A stretch of 64,000 nt of DNA from Candidatus Methylobacter titanis. Lineage in GTDB: Bacteria; Pseudomonadota; Gammaproteobacteria; Methylococcales; Methylomonadaceae. The notes under the pieces were generated by a model. The model ran no database searches and was not told where the DNA came from. It was given only the letters and a program-made list of their open reading frames with translations. The stretch spans positions 18,133 through 82,132 of the forward strand of contig JAQSDX010000008.1 of the NCBI GenBank assembly GCA_029946125.1. The letters are read 5' to 3'. Each line of letters begins with the position of its first letter. Positions within the stretch are counted from its first letter, which is position 1. The position numbers were made by a program, and so were the translations under genes. Shown in pieces: positions 53,946 to 63,357 of this stretch.

Positions 53946-56155
53946 GATTGGCTACGTTGCAGTGATTTGATAAAGGTTTCGGCATCCTGATAACCGATGA
54001 TCCGGTGTGCTGTTTTTTCTTGGCTGTCTAAGCCGAAAAACAAAATACTCGGTGGTCCGATCAGCTTGAATTTTGCCAGCAGGGCTTTATCGTCATCGCT
54101 ATTATTAGTAATATCGACTTGCAGCAGTACATAACCTTCGAGTGCCTGTTTAACGCGCGGATCGGAAAAAGTATAGGCTTCCATTTCCTTGCACGAGATA
54201 CACCAGTCGGCGTAAAAATCCAGCATCACCGGTTGATGATTGGCGGCGGCCTGATTGATTCGGGCTTCCAGGTCTGCCGAGGCGACCCTTTCAAAACTAA
54301 TACCCGGTTTTGCGGCTTGCGCGGTAGTCAAACCGAGTCCTTGCAGCGGCTTTAGCGGATTGCTGTTGCCCAGGCTAAAGCCGGTCAACAATAACAATCC
54401 GTAAGCCAGCATTATCAGGCCTAAGCCTTTCCACAACTTGCGCCAGCCGGAACTGTTTTCAGGTAGCGGATCGACGGCGCTGAGGTAAATGGCCGGAAAT
54501 ATCAACAGCATCGCCCACAACATCATAATCACCTCGCCCGGCAAAATTCGGCTGAGCATCCACACCGCGACTGCCAGCATGATCACGCCGAATACGGCTT
54601 TGGTGGAATTAAGCCAGTTTCCGGCCTTGGGTAACAGTTTCCCAGCGGATGCGCCCAGCAACAATAACGGTATGCCCATGCCTAAGCCTAAGAAAAATAA
54701 GGCGCTACCGCCTAGCACCGCATCACCGGTCTGGCCGATATAAATCAGCGCACCCGCCAACGGCGCGGCGACACAGGGGCCGACGATCAGCGAGGACAGT
54801 GCACCCATGATAGCAGCGCCCCAGAGTGAACCGTCACGGTGTATTTCGCTGGAATTATGCAGTTTGGCCTGAAATGACTTGGGTAGTTCCAGATGATAAA
54901 AGCCGAACATGGACAAGGATAGCACTACAAAAACGGCGCTGAACAGGCCGATAATCCAAGGCTGCTGGAAAGCGGTTTGCAGGTTGCTGCCGAACAACGC
55001 GGCGAGTATGCCGAATACGGTGTAGGTCAACGCCGAGGCCAGCACATAACTGAGGGACAGTAAAAAGGCGCGCCTCGTAGTAATCCGGTTGCCGTGACCG
55101 ACGATAATACCCGATAAAATCGGAATCATCGGGAAAATGCACGGGGTTAGCGATAGCAACAAACCGAAGCCGAAAAAGCTGAGCAAGGTTATCGGCAAGC
55201 TGTCCTTGTGTAAGGATTGTACGATTTCATCTTGTTCGGAAAGCTCCTGCGCTTCAGCTTGTTGAGCTGACGCTTGTAGCGCAACGGGTAAGGCCAAGTC
55301 GATGTTTTTGCTCATCGGCGGATAGCAAACGCCACGGTCGGCGCAGCCTTGATATTTTGCCTGTAGGGTAAGAGTTTGCGCCGATATATCGGAACGGATA
55401 AGCGGCAGGTCGAAGCCGAGTTCGTTGTGAAAGGTTTCAACCAGACCGAAGGCTTCATCCTGTTTGGGCGCGCCTCGGGGGATGTCGTAATGGCCCAGCT
55501 TTACGCCGTCTGCGTTAACCACTTCAAGCTGGATTTTTTCCCGATACAGATAATAGCCATCGGCAATATGCCAGTTAACCTGCAGGGTGTGAGCGTCTTT
55601 GACCGATGCAAAAAACTCGAAAGCCTGATCCGGCGGCAGTAGGTCATCTTCAAACAAATTCAGTTTTATGCCTTGAAAGCCGCTTAACAGTTGTTTGACC
55701 GGATCGGCTTTGGCAACCGATGTGGGCAGCTTCAGGTTAAAAGTGGTTTTCTGCGGCGGATAGCAAACGCCCTGGTCGGAACAGCCATGATATTGCACCG
55801 ACAGTTGCAGCGAAGACGCGCTGTTTTCGACGGTTAAGGCAATCGGGACGTTCAGGATATTGCGGTAAATAACCACATCGCCAAAGTTTTCATCATGCTT
55901 ATTTTGCCCAGCCGGAAAAGTGGGATCGCCCAAGCGGATTTGCTCGGTTTTGGATTCGAAATGCATTTTGTCGCGGTACAGATAATAACCGTCGGCAATA
56001 TCCCAGGCGATTTCAACACGGTCGGGGCTAAGCGCTTTGGCCGAAACCTTGAAGGCCTGGTCGGGTGGCAGAAGATCCTCAGCGCCTAGCGCAAAGGTCG
56101 GCTGGCTAAGCAGCGACAGGAAGCAAAGAAAAATTATTTTTTTGAAGAATGGCAT
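53942..56155 (-). CDS. dsbD: Thiol:disulfide interchange protein DsbD with doubled alpha domain
   Basis: Transfers electrons from cytoplasmic thioredoxin to periplasmic partners. The order is unusual: signal peptide (about 1-22), a first DsbD-alpha domain (LLPPDQAFKVSAKA ... YHGCSDQGVCYPPQ), a second similar domain (LLPPDQAFEFFASV ... YQGCADRGVCYPPM), then the eight-helix membrane core (SLTPCIFPMIPILSGII, VGPCVAAPLAGALIY) and a thioredoxin-like tail with WCISCKEMEAYTF. About 737 aa against roughly 565 for E. coli DsbD. I start at ATG 56155; TTG 56167 is less likely. It overlaps cutA. Confidence 0.93.
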   Translation of the reverse strand: MPFFKKIIFLCFLSLLSQPTFALGAEDLLPPDQAFKVSAKALSPDRVEIAWDIADGYYLYRDKMHFESKTEQIRLGDPTFPAGQNKHDENFGDVVIYRNILNVPIALTVENSASSLQLSVQYHGCSDQGVCYPPQKTTFNLKLPTSVAKADPVKQLLSGFQGIKLNLFEDDLLPPDQAFEFFASVKDAHTLQVNWHIADGYYLYREKIQLEVVNADGVKLGHYDIPRGAPKQDEAFGLVETFHNELGFDLPLIRSDISAQTLTLQAKYQGCADRGVCYPPMSKNIDLALPVALQASAQQAEAQELSEQDEIVQSLHKDSLPITLLSFFGFGLLLSLTPCIFPMIPILSGIIVGHGNRITTRRAFLLSLSYVLASALTYTVFGILAALFGSNLQTAFQQPWIIGLFSAVFVVLSLSMFGFYHLELPKSFQAKLHNSSEIHRDGSLWGAAIMGALSSLIVGPCVAAPLAGALIYIGQTGDAVLGGSALFFLGLGMGIPLLLLGASAGKLLPKAGNWLNSTKAVFGVIMLAVAVWMLSRILPGEVIMMLWAMLLIFPAIYLSAVDPLPENSSGWRKLWKGLGLIMLAYGLLLLTGFSLGNSNPLKPLQGLGLTTAQAAKPGISFERVASADLEARINQAAANHQPVMLDFYADWCISCKEMEAYTFSDPRVKQALEGYVLLQVDITNNSDDDKALLAKFKLIGPPSILFFGLDSQEKTAHRIIGYQDAETFIKSLQRSQS

Positions 56156-56475
56156 GAATCTATCCAATGCAGGTATTCAGGTAATCCGCGCTCAATAGGC
56201 GCGGCAATTATTTCAGGCAGATCGTAAGGGTGATGAGTGCGCAAAGTGCTTTCAATGGTCTGATAGTGGTCTTTATGTGCCTTAATTAGCAGCAGATGTT
56301 CCTGGGCGGATTCGATTTTTCCCTCCCATTTGTACAGGGAGGTCATGCCGGGCAAGATGTTGACGCAGGCGGCAATATTAGTTTCAACCAGCAGTCGGGC
56401 TATTTTTTCTGCGGTGTCTTTATCCGGGCAAGTGCAGAAGATGATTAGATGGTCAGCAGGCATATTAGCAGTCAT
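56134..56475 (-). CDS. cutA: Divalent cation tolerance protein CutA
   Basis: Small trimeric protein of 113 aa linked to copper and divalent metal tolerance. DHLIIFCTCPDKDTAEKIAR, LVETNIAACVNILPGMTSLY and YKWEGKIESAQEHLLLIKAH are the family blocks; YDLPEIIAAPIERGLPEYLHW is the conserved C-terminal part. cutA-dsbD is a known gene order in gammaproteobacteria. Start ATG 56475. Confidence 0.96.
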   Translation of the reverse strand: MTANMPADHLIIFCTCPDKDTAEKIARLLVETNIAACVNILPGMTSLYKWEGKIESAQEHLLLIKAHKDHYQTIESTLRTHHPYDLPEIIAAPIERGLPEYLHWIDSCHSSKK

Positions 56476-56567
56476 TAAAAGCGAGTGTGTCAGATATTAT
56501 CCTAGAAATTAACCGGAATTGCCCTTATATTGTAACAATGACGATGACTACAACAAGAGAACTTTAG

Positions 56568-57005
56568 ATGAAAATTTTTCAAACATTATTTCTGGTCGTG
56601 CTGATTATTCCTTTTGCAGAAATTTATTTGCTGCTGCAGATTGGCGGAATTGTTGGTGTGTTTCCGACCATTTTGCTGGTGGTGTTGACCGCCGTACTGG
56701 GGACTTGGCTATTGAGGCAGCAAGGCTTTGCCACTTTTCAGCGATTTCAGGAGAGTTTGGCGCAAGGCGTGATGCCTGCTTATGAAATGGTTGAAGGGCC
56801 TATTATTCTTGTAGGCGGGGCATTGTTGTTAACACCGGGCTTTATTACCGATTTGATCGGCTTTGCCTGTTTAATTCCGCAGTTACGCAAAAAAATCGCC
56901 CAATACGTGATTGAAAATTATCTGGTTCAAGCGGGAGCGCATTTTCAGCAGGAAAAAGCGGCTGAAAATAACGTGTTGGAAGGCGAGTTTCGTAAAGAAG
57001 AGTAG
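56568..57005 (+). CDS. fxsA: FxsA family membrane protein
   Basis: 145 aa with three hydrophobic stretches (LFLVVLIIPFAEIYLLLQIG, GVFPTILLVVLTAVLGTWLL, IILVGGALLLTPGFITDLIG). LLTPGFITDLIGFACLIP is the FxsA (suppressor of F exclusion of phage T7) signature. Cytoplasmic tail is charged. Start ATG 56568. The physiological role in cells is unknown. Confidence 0.88.
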   Translation: MKIFQTLFLVVLIIPFAEIYLLLQIGGIVGVFPTILLVVLTAVLGTWLLRQQGFATFQRFQESLAQGVMPAYEMVEGPIILVGGALLLTPGFITDLIGFACLIPQLRKKIAQYVIENYLVQAGAHFQQEKAAENNVLEGEFRKEE

Positions 57006-57065
57006 GAAGAAGCAAACGGCACAAGGCTAAATCGGGTTTTTGTCTTGTGCCTTTGTAACTCGGCT

Positions 57066-57287
57066 TTATTTTTCGCAGGTATTTTTATTCAGCCCTGAAT
57101 ATATTGGACACCAACCGGAATAACCGGTTGCAACCAGAGCCAAGCCCACTAATAATAAAAGAACTTCACCGCCTGGGATGAAAAGTGAAATAACCAGAAG
57201 TGCAGATCCTGCATACAAACGGTATTTTTTTTCTTTCTCACCAACATTGTGTTCAAATTTAAGCATACGTTTAACATCAAAATTCAT
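57066..57287 (-). CDS. DUF2892 small inner-membrane protein
   Basis: 73 aa with two helices: YRLYAGSALLVISLFI and GGEVLLLLVGLALVATGYSG, followed by the conserved WCPIYSGLNKNT. This is the DUF2892/YgaP-tail type, often beside rhodanese or sulfur proteins. Converges on fxsA; 137 bp upstream starts uvrD in the opposite direction. Confidence 0.85.
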   Translation of the reverse strand: MNFDVKRMLKFEHNVGEKEKKYRLYAGSALLVISLFIPGGEVLLLLVGLALVATGYSGWCPIYSGLNKNTCEK

Positions 57288-57424
57288 CTTAAAATCCTCT
57301 GTGTGTCATTATTATTATCATTAACAAAGCAACGGTTCAGTCTGTCATTATTGAACCTTACGCAATATACACAGCTCCAAAAAATGTGCAAGCAAAAAAA
57401 TATTAACAGTAGGTGCTTTAAGCA

Positions 57425-59755
57425 ATGGATGTAACTTCAATAATAGACCCCCTTAATGATGCCCAGCGTCAGGCAGTTACCGCGCCATCGCAGGCCATGC
57501 TGGTTTTGGCCGGTGCCGGTAGCGGCAAGACTCGTGTTTTAGTACATCGCATTGCTTGGCAGATCCAGGTGGAAGGTGTGTCTGCGCAGAGTATTTTAGC
57601 CGTAACCTTCACCAATAAAGCGGCTAAAGAAATGCGCGGCAGGATTGAAGAGTTGCTGAAAATGTCCGCGCAATCTATGTGGATAGGCACTTTTCACGGC
57701 ATAGCGCATCGGCTGTTAAGACGCCATGCCAAGCAGGCTAAATTGCCCGACACTTTTCAGGTCATGGATTCCGGCGACCAGTTGCGGCTTATTAAGCGCC
57801 TATTGGCTACGTTGAATCTCGATGCTGACAAGTGGCCGCCGCGCCAAGTGCAGTGGCATATCAATGCGCAAAAAGACGAGGGTATCAGGGCCAGGCATAC
57901 CATGGAGACCAATGATCTCTACCAACGGCAAATGCTGAGGACATATCAAGCCTATGAAGAACTGTGCGACCGTTCCGGCCTAGTCGATTTTGCCGAGTTG
58001 CTACTGCGGGCGCATGAATTGCTGCGCGATAACGCCGATGTGCTGGAGCATTATCAGCAGCGTTTTCGGCAGGTTCATGTTGATGAGTTTCAGGATACCA
58101 ACACCATACAATATGCCTGGTTGCGGCTGTTGACCGAGGGCAGGGACAATATTTTTGTGGTCGGCGACGACGATCAGTCCATCTACGGTTGGCGCGGTGC
58201 GAAAATCGAGAATATCTACAGCTTTCAAAAGCATTACCCGAATCATCAAGTCATCAAGCTGGAGCAAAACTACCGCTCTACCGGCAATATCCTCAAAGCG
58301 GCCAACAAGGTTATCAGTGTTAATGACGGTCGTATGGGTAAAGAATTGTGGACCGATGCCGGTGACGGCGAGTTGATTTCCCTGTATGCGGCATTTAACG
58401 AACAGGATGAAGCCCATTTTGTCGTCGAGCGCATCAGAGCCTGGGTGAATGAGGGTGGCCTACGTAAAGATATTGCCATTCTTTATCGGTCCAATGCCCA
58501 ATCCCGCCAGTTTGAAGAACGCTTGATGACCACCGGCACACCGTACCGGGTTTACGGAGGCTTGCGCTTTTTTGAGCGGATGGAAATTAAAAACGCGCTG
58601 GCCTATTTACGCTTGATGTCCAATCGCAATGACGATGCGTCGTTTGAACGGGTGATCAACACCCCGACGCGCGGTATAGGCGCTAAAACCATCGATGAAA
58701 TTCGAACTATAGCGCGGGATCAAAGCCTTTCATTATGGGCGGCGGCTATCGTGCTGATTAACCAGCGCACCTTGTCGGCAAGAGCGACCAATGCCTTGAT
58801 CGGCTTTTTGGAATTGATTAAACAATTTGCTGGGCAGGCGGAAGGCAAGGAGCTTTTTGAACAGGTCAAGCTGGTGGTCGAGAAAAGCGGACTCATTGAA
58901 CTGTATCAAAAAGACAAGGTCGACAAAGGCGAAGAGAAAGTAGAAAACCTGGAAGAGCTGGTCAACGCTGCGCGGCTTTTTGATGCCAATACCCTCGGCG
59001 ATATCGCCATGGACGGTGTGTATGCCGCAGGTCTGCCGGGAGCAGACGCGGCGATCGCCATGGACGGTGTGTATGCCGAAAGTCTGCAGGGAGCAGACGC
59101 GGCGATCGCCATGGACGGTGTGTATGCCGCAGGTCTGCCGGTAGCAGACGCAGCACTGGAAAATGAAGAGAACTTGAGCGATTTGGATATGTTTTTATCG
59201 CACGCAACACTCGAATCCGGTGAATTGCAAGGCGATGATTTTGACGACTGCGTACAGTTGATGACCCTGCATTCGGCCAAAGGGCTGGAGTTTACGTTGG
59301 TGTTTCTGGTCGGTATGGAAGAAGGTTTATTCCCGTCGCAACAATCCGTCGATGACGTCGGGCGACTGGAAGAGGAACGCAGGCTTTGCTATGTCGGCAT
59401 AACCCGCGCCATGCGACAGTTGTATCTGACCTATGCCGAATCCAGGCGATTATACGGCCGGGAAACGTATCCCAGGCCATCGCGTTTTCTGCGCGAGATT
59501 CCGCCGGAACATTTACAGGAAGTCAGGATGCGTGCCACCGTGAGTCGTCCGGTGACTTCGGTAAAACCGAAAGCGCAATCGTTGCAAATAGCAGGAAAAT
59601 ACAAGCTGGGGCAACGCGTCAGTCATGCCAAATTCGGTGAAGGCGTGGTGTTGCAAATGGAAGGCGAAGGCGCACAGGAACGTGTGCAGATTAATTTCAA
59701 GCAAGTCGGGATCAAGTGGCTGATACTGGCTTATGCGCAATTGGATGTGTTGTAG
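57425..59755 (+). CDS. uvrD: DNA helicase II (UvrD) with in-frame repeat insertion
   Basis: 3'-5' helicase of excision and mismatch repair, 776 aa. Motifs: Q motif LNDAQRQAV, Walker A AGAGSGKT (about 29-36), DEFQDTN (about 219-225), GDDDQSIYGWRGA (about 246), YRSTGN, RGIGAKT, TLHSAKGLEF (about 618) and YVGITRA (about 655). Between NTLGDI and ENEENLSDLDMFLSHA three tandem 17-aa units (AMDGVYAAGLPGADAAI type, about 524-575) are inserted in frame. The tail has the usual VSHAKFGEGVVL segment. Confidence 0.95.
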   Translation: MDVTSIIDPLNDAQRQAVTAPSQAMLVLAGAGSGKTRVLVHRIAWQIQVEGVSAQSILAVTFTNKAAKEMRGRIEELLKMSAQSMWIGTFHGIAHRLLRRHAKQAKLPDTFQVMDSGDQLRLIKRLLATLNLDADKWPPRQVQWHINAQKDEGIRARHTMETNDLYQRQMLRTYQAYEELCDRSGLVDFAELLLRAHELLRDNADVLEHYQQRFRQVHVDEFQDTNTIQYAWLRLLTEGRDNIFVVGDDDQSIYGWRGAKIENIYSFQKHYPNHQVIKLEQNYRSTGNILKAANKVISVNDGRMGKELWTDAGDGELISLYAAFNEQDEAHFVVERIRAWVNEGGLRKDIAILYRSNAQSRQFEERLMTTGTPYRVYGGLRFFERMEIKNALAYLRLMSNRNDDASFERVINTPTRGIGAKTIDEIRTIARDQSLSLWAAAIVLINQRTLSARATNALIGFLELIKQFAGQAEGKELFEQVKLVVEKSGLIELYQKDKVDKGEEKVENLEELVNAARLFDANTLGDIAMDGVYAAGLPGADAAIAMDGVYAESLQGADAAIAMDGVYAAGLPVADAALENEENLSDLDMFLSHATLESGELQGDDFDDCVQLMTLHSAKGLEFTLVFLVGMEEGLFPSQQSVDDVGRLEEERRLCYVGITRAMRQLYLTYAESRRLYGRETYPRPSRFLREIPPEHLQEVRMRATVSRPVTSVKPKAQSLQIAGKYKLGQRVSHAKFGEGVVLQMEGEGAQERVQINFKQVGIKWLILAYAQLDVL
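58997..59149 (+). repeat. 51-bp tandem minisatellite inside uvrD
   Basis: Three adjacent 51-bp copies (58997-59047, 59048-59098, 59099-59149), nearly identical. Units 2 and 3 contain GCGATCGC (59051-59058 and 59102-59109), a perfect HIP1-type octamer, followed by CATGGACGG. Being a multiple of three, it adds whole repeats to the protein. Confidence 0.92.
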
Positions 59756-59940
59756 CAGGAACTGAGCTCGGAATAATTCGCAATTGTCACAGGCTTGCCG
59801 TACTGGCAAGTAGCCTAATATATGAACACACTTTATAATAGTCGGCAGATAGTATTGGGCTGCGGGTATTTTTACATCCGCAACCGCAATGGCTTTCGGC
59901 TTGATCCCCTCAACGTAACAGATTGAAACAGGAACCCTTA

Positions 59941-61020
59941 ATGTCACAGAAAATTTTAGATGTAGTAAAGCCCGGTGTTGTCACTGGCGATGACGTACAA
60001 AAAATCTTTGCGATTTGCAAAGAAAACAGCTTTGCCTTGCCTGCGGTCAATGTCATCAACACGGATTCGATCAATGCGGCGTTAGAAGCGGCGGCAAAAG
60101 TAAAATCGGCTATCGTTATCCAGTTTTCCAATGGCGGCGCAGCATTTGTTGCCGGTAAAGGCCTTAAGGCGGAAGGCCAGCAAGCCGCTATTTTAGGCGC
60201 TATTTCCGGCGCTCAACACGTACATGCGATGGCTGAAGCTTATGGCGTACCGGTTATTTTGCATACCGACCACGCCGCTAAAAAGCTGCTGCCTTGGATT
60301 GACGGCTTGTTGGATGCCGGTGAAAAACATTTTGCGGCAACCGGCAAGCCTTTATTCAGCTCACACATGCTGGATTTGTCTGAAGAAAGCCTGAAAGAAA
60401 ATATCGAAATCTGCGGCCAATATTTGGCGCGTATGTCCAAAATGGGCATGACGCTGGAAATCGAACTAGGCTGCACCGGTGGTGAAGAAGACGGCGTTGA
60501 CAACAGCGATATGGATCACTCATTGCTGTACACACAACCTGAAGATGTGGCTTACGCTTATGAAGAATTAAGCAAAATCAGCCCACGTTTTACGATTGCC
60601 GCTTCTTTCGGCAACGTTCACGGTGTTTACAAGCCGGGTAACGTTAAATTGACGCCCAGCATTTTAGCTAACTCACAAAAATACGTCTCTGAAAAGTTAG
60701 GTGTTCCAACGAATACCTTGAATTTTGTCTTCCACGGCGGTTCAGGCTCAACACCGGAAGAAATCAAGGAATCAATCAGCTACGGCGTGATCAAGATGAA
60801 CATCGATACCGACACCCAATGGGCAACTTGGGAAGGGATCATGAACTACTACAAACAAAACGAAGGTTATTTGCAAGGCCAAATCGGTAACCCTGACGGT
60901 GACGACAAGCCTAACAAAAAATACTACGATCCACGCGTCTGGCAACGTGCCGGTGAAGTCGCGATGGCGGTTCGTTTAGAGCAAGCGTTTAAAGAATTGA
61001 ACGCAGTGAATACGCTGTAA
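59941..61020 (+). CDS. fbaA: Fructose-bisphosphate aldolase, class II
   Basis: Zinc-dependent aldolase of glycolysis, gluconeogenesis and, where present, the Calvin or RuMP cycles. The 359 aa matches E. coli FbaA in length. Motifs: FALPAVNVINTDSINAALEA, PVILHTDHAAKKLLPWIDG (zinc His, catalytic Asp), LEIELGCTGGEEDGVDNSD and LNFVFHGGSGSTPEEIKESI, GVIKMNIDTDTQWATWEG. I start at ATG 59941 with AGGAACCC upstream. A terminator follows. Confidence 0.97.
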   Translation: MSQKILDVVKPGVVTGDDVQKIFAICKENSFALPAVNVINTDSINAALEAAAKVKSAIVIQFSNGGAAFVAGKGLKAEGQQAAILGAISGAQHVHAMAEAYGVPVILHTDHAAKKLLPWIDGLLDAGEKHFAATGKPLFSSHMLDLSEESLKENIEICGQYLARMSKMGMTLEIELGCTGGEEDGVDNSDMDHSLLYTQPEDVAYAYEELSKISPRFTIAASFGNVHGVYKPGNVKLTPSILANSQKYVSEKLGVPTNTLNFVFHGGSGSTPEEIKESISYGVIKMNIDTDTQWATWEGIMNYYKQNEGYLQGQIGNPDGDDKPNKKYYDPRVWQRAGEVAMAVRLEQAFKELNAVNTL

Positions 61021-61036
61021 ACTGATTAGCTGAGTA

Positions 61037-61069
61037 AAAGGCCGGTGCAGCTGCATCGGCCTTTTTTTT
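61037..61069 (+). terminator. Rho-independent terminator of fbaA
   Basis: AAGGCCGGTGCAG-CTGCATCGGCC stem (11 bp with one wobble) followed by TTTTTTTT, 16 bp after the fbaA stop. A classic intrinsic terminator. Confidence 0.9.
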
Positions 61070-61239
61070 GCGTTGGATGTGGCAAGATGAGCAGCGAAAA
61101 TATCAGCATGAGTGAGGTGTTGCTATGGGAGTTTGCTAAAACCCATGCGGCATAAAAAGCAGCTCAACAAAGAACAACACATGACGAATAACCTACTAAT
61201 ATAGTAGACTATATCAATCTCAGATTACGGTTTAATACC

Positions 61240-61947
61240 ATGACAGCAACAGACAATGTACACCCGCACGAAATTCATAAGTTCGGCTCGATGGCGGAAC
61301 GCTGGTGGGACACCCAGGGTGAATTCAAAACTCTGCACGATATTAACCCGCTACGACTTCAGTTTATTCAACGTTATGCGGATATTGCCGGTAAACGCAT
61401 CGTTGATGTCGGTTGCGGCGGCGGCATTTTGACCGAAGGCCTGGCTAAACACGGCGCTGATGCGTTGGGTATCGATCTGAGTGAAGACCTGATTGATATT
61501 GCCGATCTGCACGGACTTGAATCCGGCGTGACCGCGCATTATCAAAAAATCAGCGCTGAAAATCTAGCCGAGCAGCAGCCGGAAAGCTTCGATCATGTGA
61601 CTTGCATGGAAATGCTTGAACATGTGCCTGATCCCGGCTCAATCATCTCCGCTTGCGCCAGAATGGTTAAACCCGGCGGCATGGTGTTTTTCTCGACGCT
61701 CAATCGCAAACCCAAAGCGTATTTATTGGCTATCTTTGCAGCGGAATACGTCCTGCAAATGTTGCCCAAAGGCACTCATGACTTTAAAACCTTTATCAAA
61801 CCGTCGGAGTTATGCCAGTCGGCGCGCGCCGCAGGACTTGAATTGCAGGGTATGGTAGGGATTGAATACAATCCGTTCAGCAAACATTTCAGCCTGGGCA
61901 AAGACATAGACGTCAATTACATCGCTGCCTTTAAGCGGCCCGAATAA
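61240..61947 (+). CDS. ubiG: Ubiquinone biosynthesis O-methyltransferase UbiG
   Basis: Performs both O-methylations of ubiquinone synthesis. The 235 aa has HKFGSMAERWWDTQGEFKTL, motif I RIVDVGCGGGILTEGLAKHG (about 51-70), DLSEDLIDIADLHGLESG, VTCMEMLEHVPDPGSIISAC and the membrane-contact region YVLQMLPKGTHDFKTFIKPS, which is diagnostic. First of the ubiG-gph-SDR-sufT group. Confidence 0.96.
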   Translation: MTATDNVHPHEIHKFGSMAERWWDTQGEFKTLHDINPLRLQFIQRYADIAGKRIVDVGCGGGILTEGLAKHGADALGIDLSEDLIDIADLHGLESGVTAHYQKISAENLAEQQPESFDHVTCMEMLEHVPDPGSIISACARMVKPGGMVFFSTLNRKPKAYLLAIFAAEYVLQMLPKGTHDFKTFIKPSELCQSARAAGLELQGMVGIEYNPFSKHFSLGKDIDVNYIAAFKRPE

Positions 61948-61950
61948 AAC

Positions 61951-62628
61951 ATGACAGCCGATTTCAAATTATCCTGCGTATTATTCGACCTTGACGGCAC
62001 TCTGGTGGATACTGCGCCGGATTTGATTTCATGTTTGAACCGTGCGCTACACGTTCACGGCTTTGATATTGTTGTCCCTGAAATCATTAAACCGTTTATT
62101 TCGTACGGTGCGGCGGCCATGATTAACGCCAGCCAGCCTACGCTTGACGATCAGTTAAAGGCCGATATTCTGGAAACCATGCTCACTCACTACCAGAACA
62201 ATATTGCCGAACATACGGTTTTTTTCTCCGGTATGGCCGAGACGCTGGCTGCGATTGAAGCCCAAGGGCTTAAATGGGGCGTGGTCACCAACAAACGCAA
62301 ACGCTTCACTAACCCGCTGATGGACGCGTTAAAACTGACCGAGCGCGCCGCCTGCATCGTCAGCGGTGATACCACTGCCAATCCCAAGCCGCATCCTGAA
62401 CCGATGCTGCTGGCCTGCAAACAGGCGGATGTCAACCCGAAAGAGTGCGTCTATATCGGCGATGCGTTACATGACATTACCGCCGGAAAGAATGCGCAAA
62501 TGAAAACCCTGGCCGCAGTTTACGGTTACATTAACCCCGGCGATACTCCGGAAACCTGGGGCGCTGATGCGTTAATCGAGTCCCCCGCTCAAATTTCAAC
62601 CTGGATAGCCAAACTATCATGCCGCTAA
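61951..62628 (+). CDS. gph: Phosphoglycolate phosphatase
   Basis: HAD-family phosphatase of 225 aa. The nucleophile motif FDLDGTLVDTAPDLISCL (about 12-29), VVTNKRKRF (motif II Thr) and the later YIGDALHDITAGKNAQMKTL (motif IV Asp pair) are visible. 3 bp after ubiG, the usual arrangement. Recycles 2-phosphoglycolate; salvage for an autotrophic or DNA-repair role is possible. Confidence 0.92.
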   Translation: MTADFKLSCVLFDLDGTLVDTAPDLISCLNRALHVHGFDIVVPEIIKPFISYGAAAMINASQPTLDDQLKADILETMLTHYQNNIAEHTVFFSGMAETLAAIEAQGLKWGVVTNKRKRFTNPLMDALKLTERAACIVSGDTTANPKPHPEPMLLACKQADVNPKECVYIGDALHDITAGKNAQMKTLAAVYGYINPGDTPETWGADALIESPAQISTWIAKLSCR

Positions 62629-63347
62629 CAAATCAAGTCATTTTAATTACCGGCGCGGGCGGAGGTCTTGGCAGTACCGCTGCTTTGGCATTAGCCAAAC
62701 ACGGTGCGCATATCATTTTGCTGGATAAAAATATTGCCAAACTGGAAGCGGTTTACGATGCGATTTTGACCATCAAAGCGCCAGAACCGGTCATTTACCC
62801 GTTCGATTTAGCCGGTGCCAATGAAAACGAATATCAGGAATTAGCCGACAAGATCGATGAGAAATACGGTTCGCTCCAAGGCATCCTGCATTCAGCGGTA
62901 GAGTTCAGCACCTTCTCTCCAATCGCCACGCACAAAACCAAAGACTGGGGGCATACCTTAAACGTCAATTTGAATGCACCTTTTTTGCTGTGCCGGGTTT
63001 TGTTGCCGGTACTGCAAAAGAGCGAGCATGCTTCCATCGTCTTCACCTCCGATTCCTCGGCCAGAAAGGCTCCGGCTTATGCAGGCGCTTACGGCGTGTC
63101 AAAAATAGCTCTGGAAGGTCTCGCTAACATCCTGGCCGAAGAGCATGAATCATTCGGCAAAATCCGGGTCAATACCTTGATACCGGGGCCGATAGACTCC
63201 CCGTTAAGAAAACGAGCCTATCCGGCGGAAGATAAAAGCAAGTTGCCGACGATGAAATCGCTGGCTCCCATTTATCTGTATTTGTTCGGCTCAGAAAGTC
63301 TAGGCATAACCGGCCAGGCTATCGATGCCCGAACCTTCTATTTATAA
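62619..63347 (+). CDS. SDR family oxidoreductase (YciK-like)
   Basis: 242 aa. The Rossmann loop is ITGAGGGLGSTAALALAKHG (about 9-28), DKNIAKLEAVYDAI gives the cofactor acid, the catalytic triad lies in SSARKAPAYAGAYGVSKIAL (Ser, Tyr, Lys, about 145-165) and PGPIDSPLRKRAYP follows. YciK genes commonly follow ubiG-gph. Overlaps gph by 10 bp. The substrate is unknown. Confidence 0.9.
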   Translation: MPLTNQVILITGAGGGLGSTAALALAKHGAHIILLDKNIAKLEAVYDAILTIKAPEPVIYPFDLAGANENEYQELADKIDEKYGSLQGILHSAVEFSTFSPIATHKTKDWGHTLNVNLNAPFLLCRVLLPVLQKSEHASIVFTSDSSARKAPAYAGAYGVSKIALEGLANILAEEHESFGKIRVNTLIPGPIDSPLRKRAYPAEDKSKLPTMKSLAPIYLYLFGSESLGITGQAIDARTFYL

Positions 63348-63357
63348 CTAAATCATT

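Noticed and set aside
59794..59810. CTTGCC-GTACT-GGCAAG hairpin after uvrD
   Set aside because: Only a 6-bp stem and no T-run; not good enough to be called a terminator.
61088..61156. A 22-codon frame between fbaA and ubiG
   Set aside because: No ribosome site, no homology and very short; it starts just after the terminator of fbaA.
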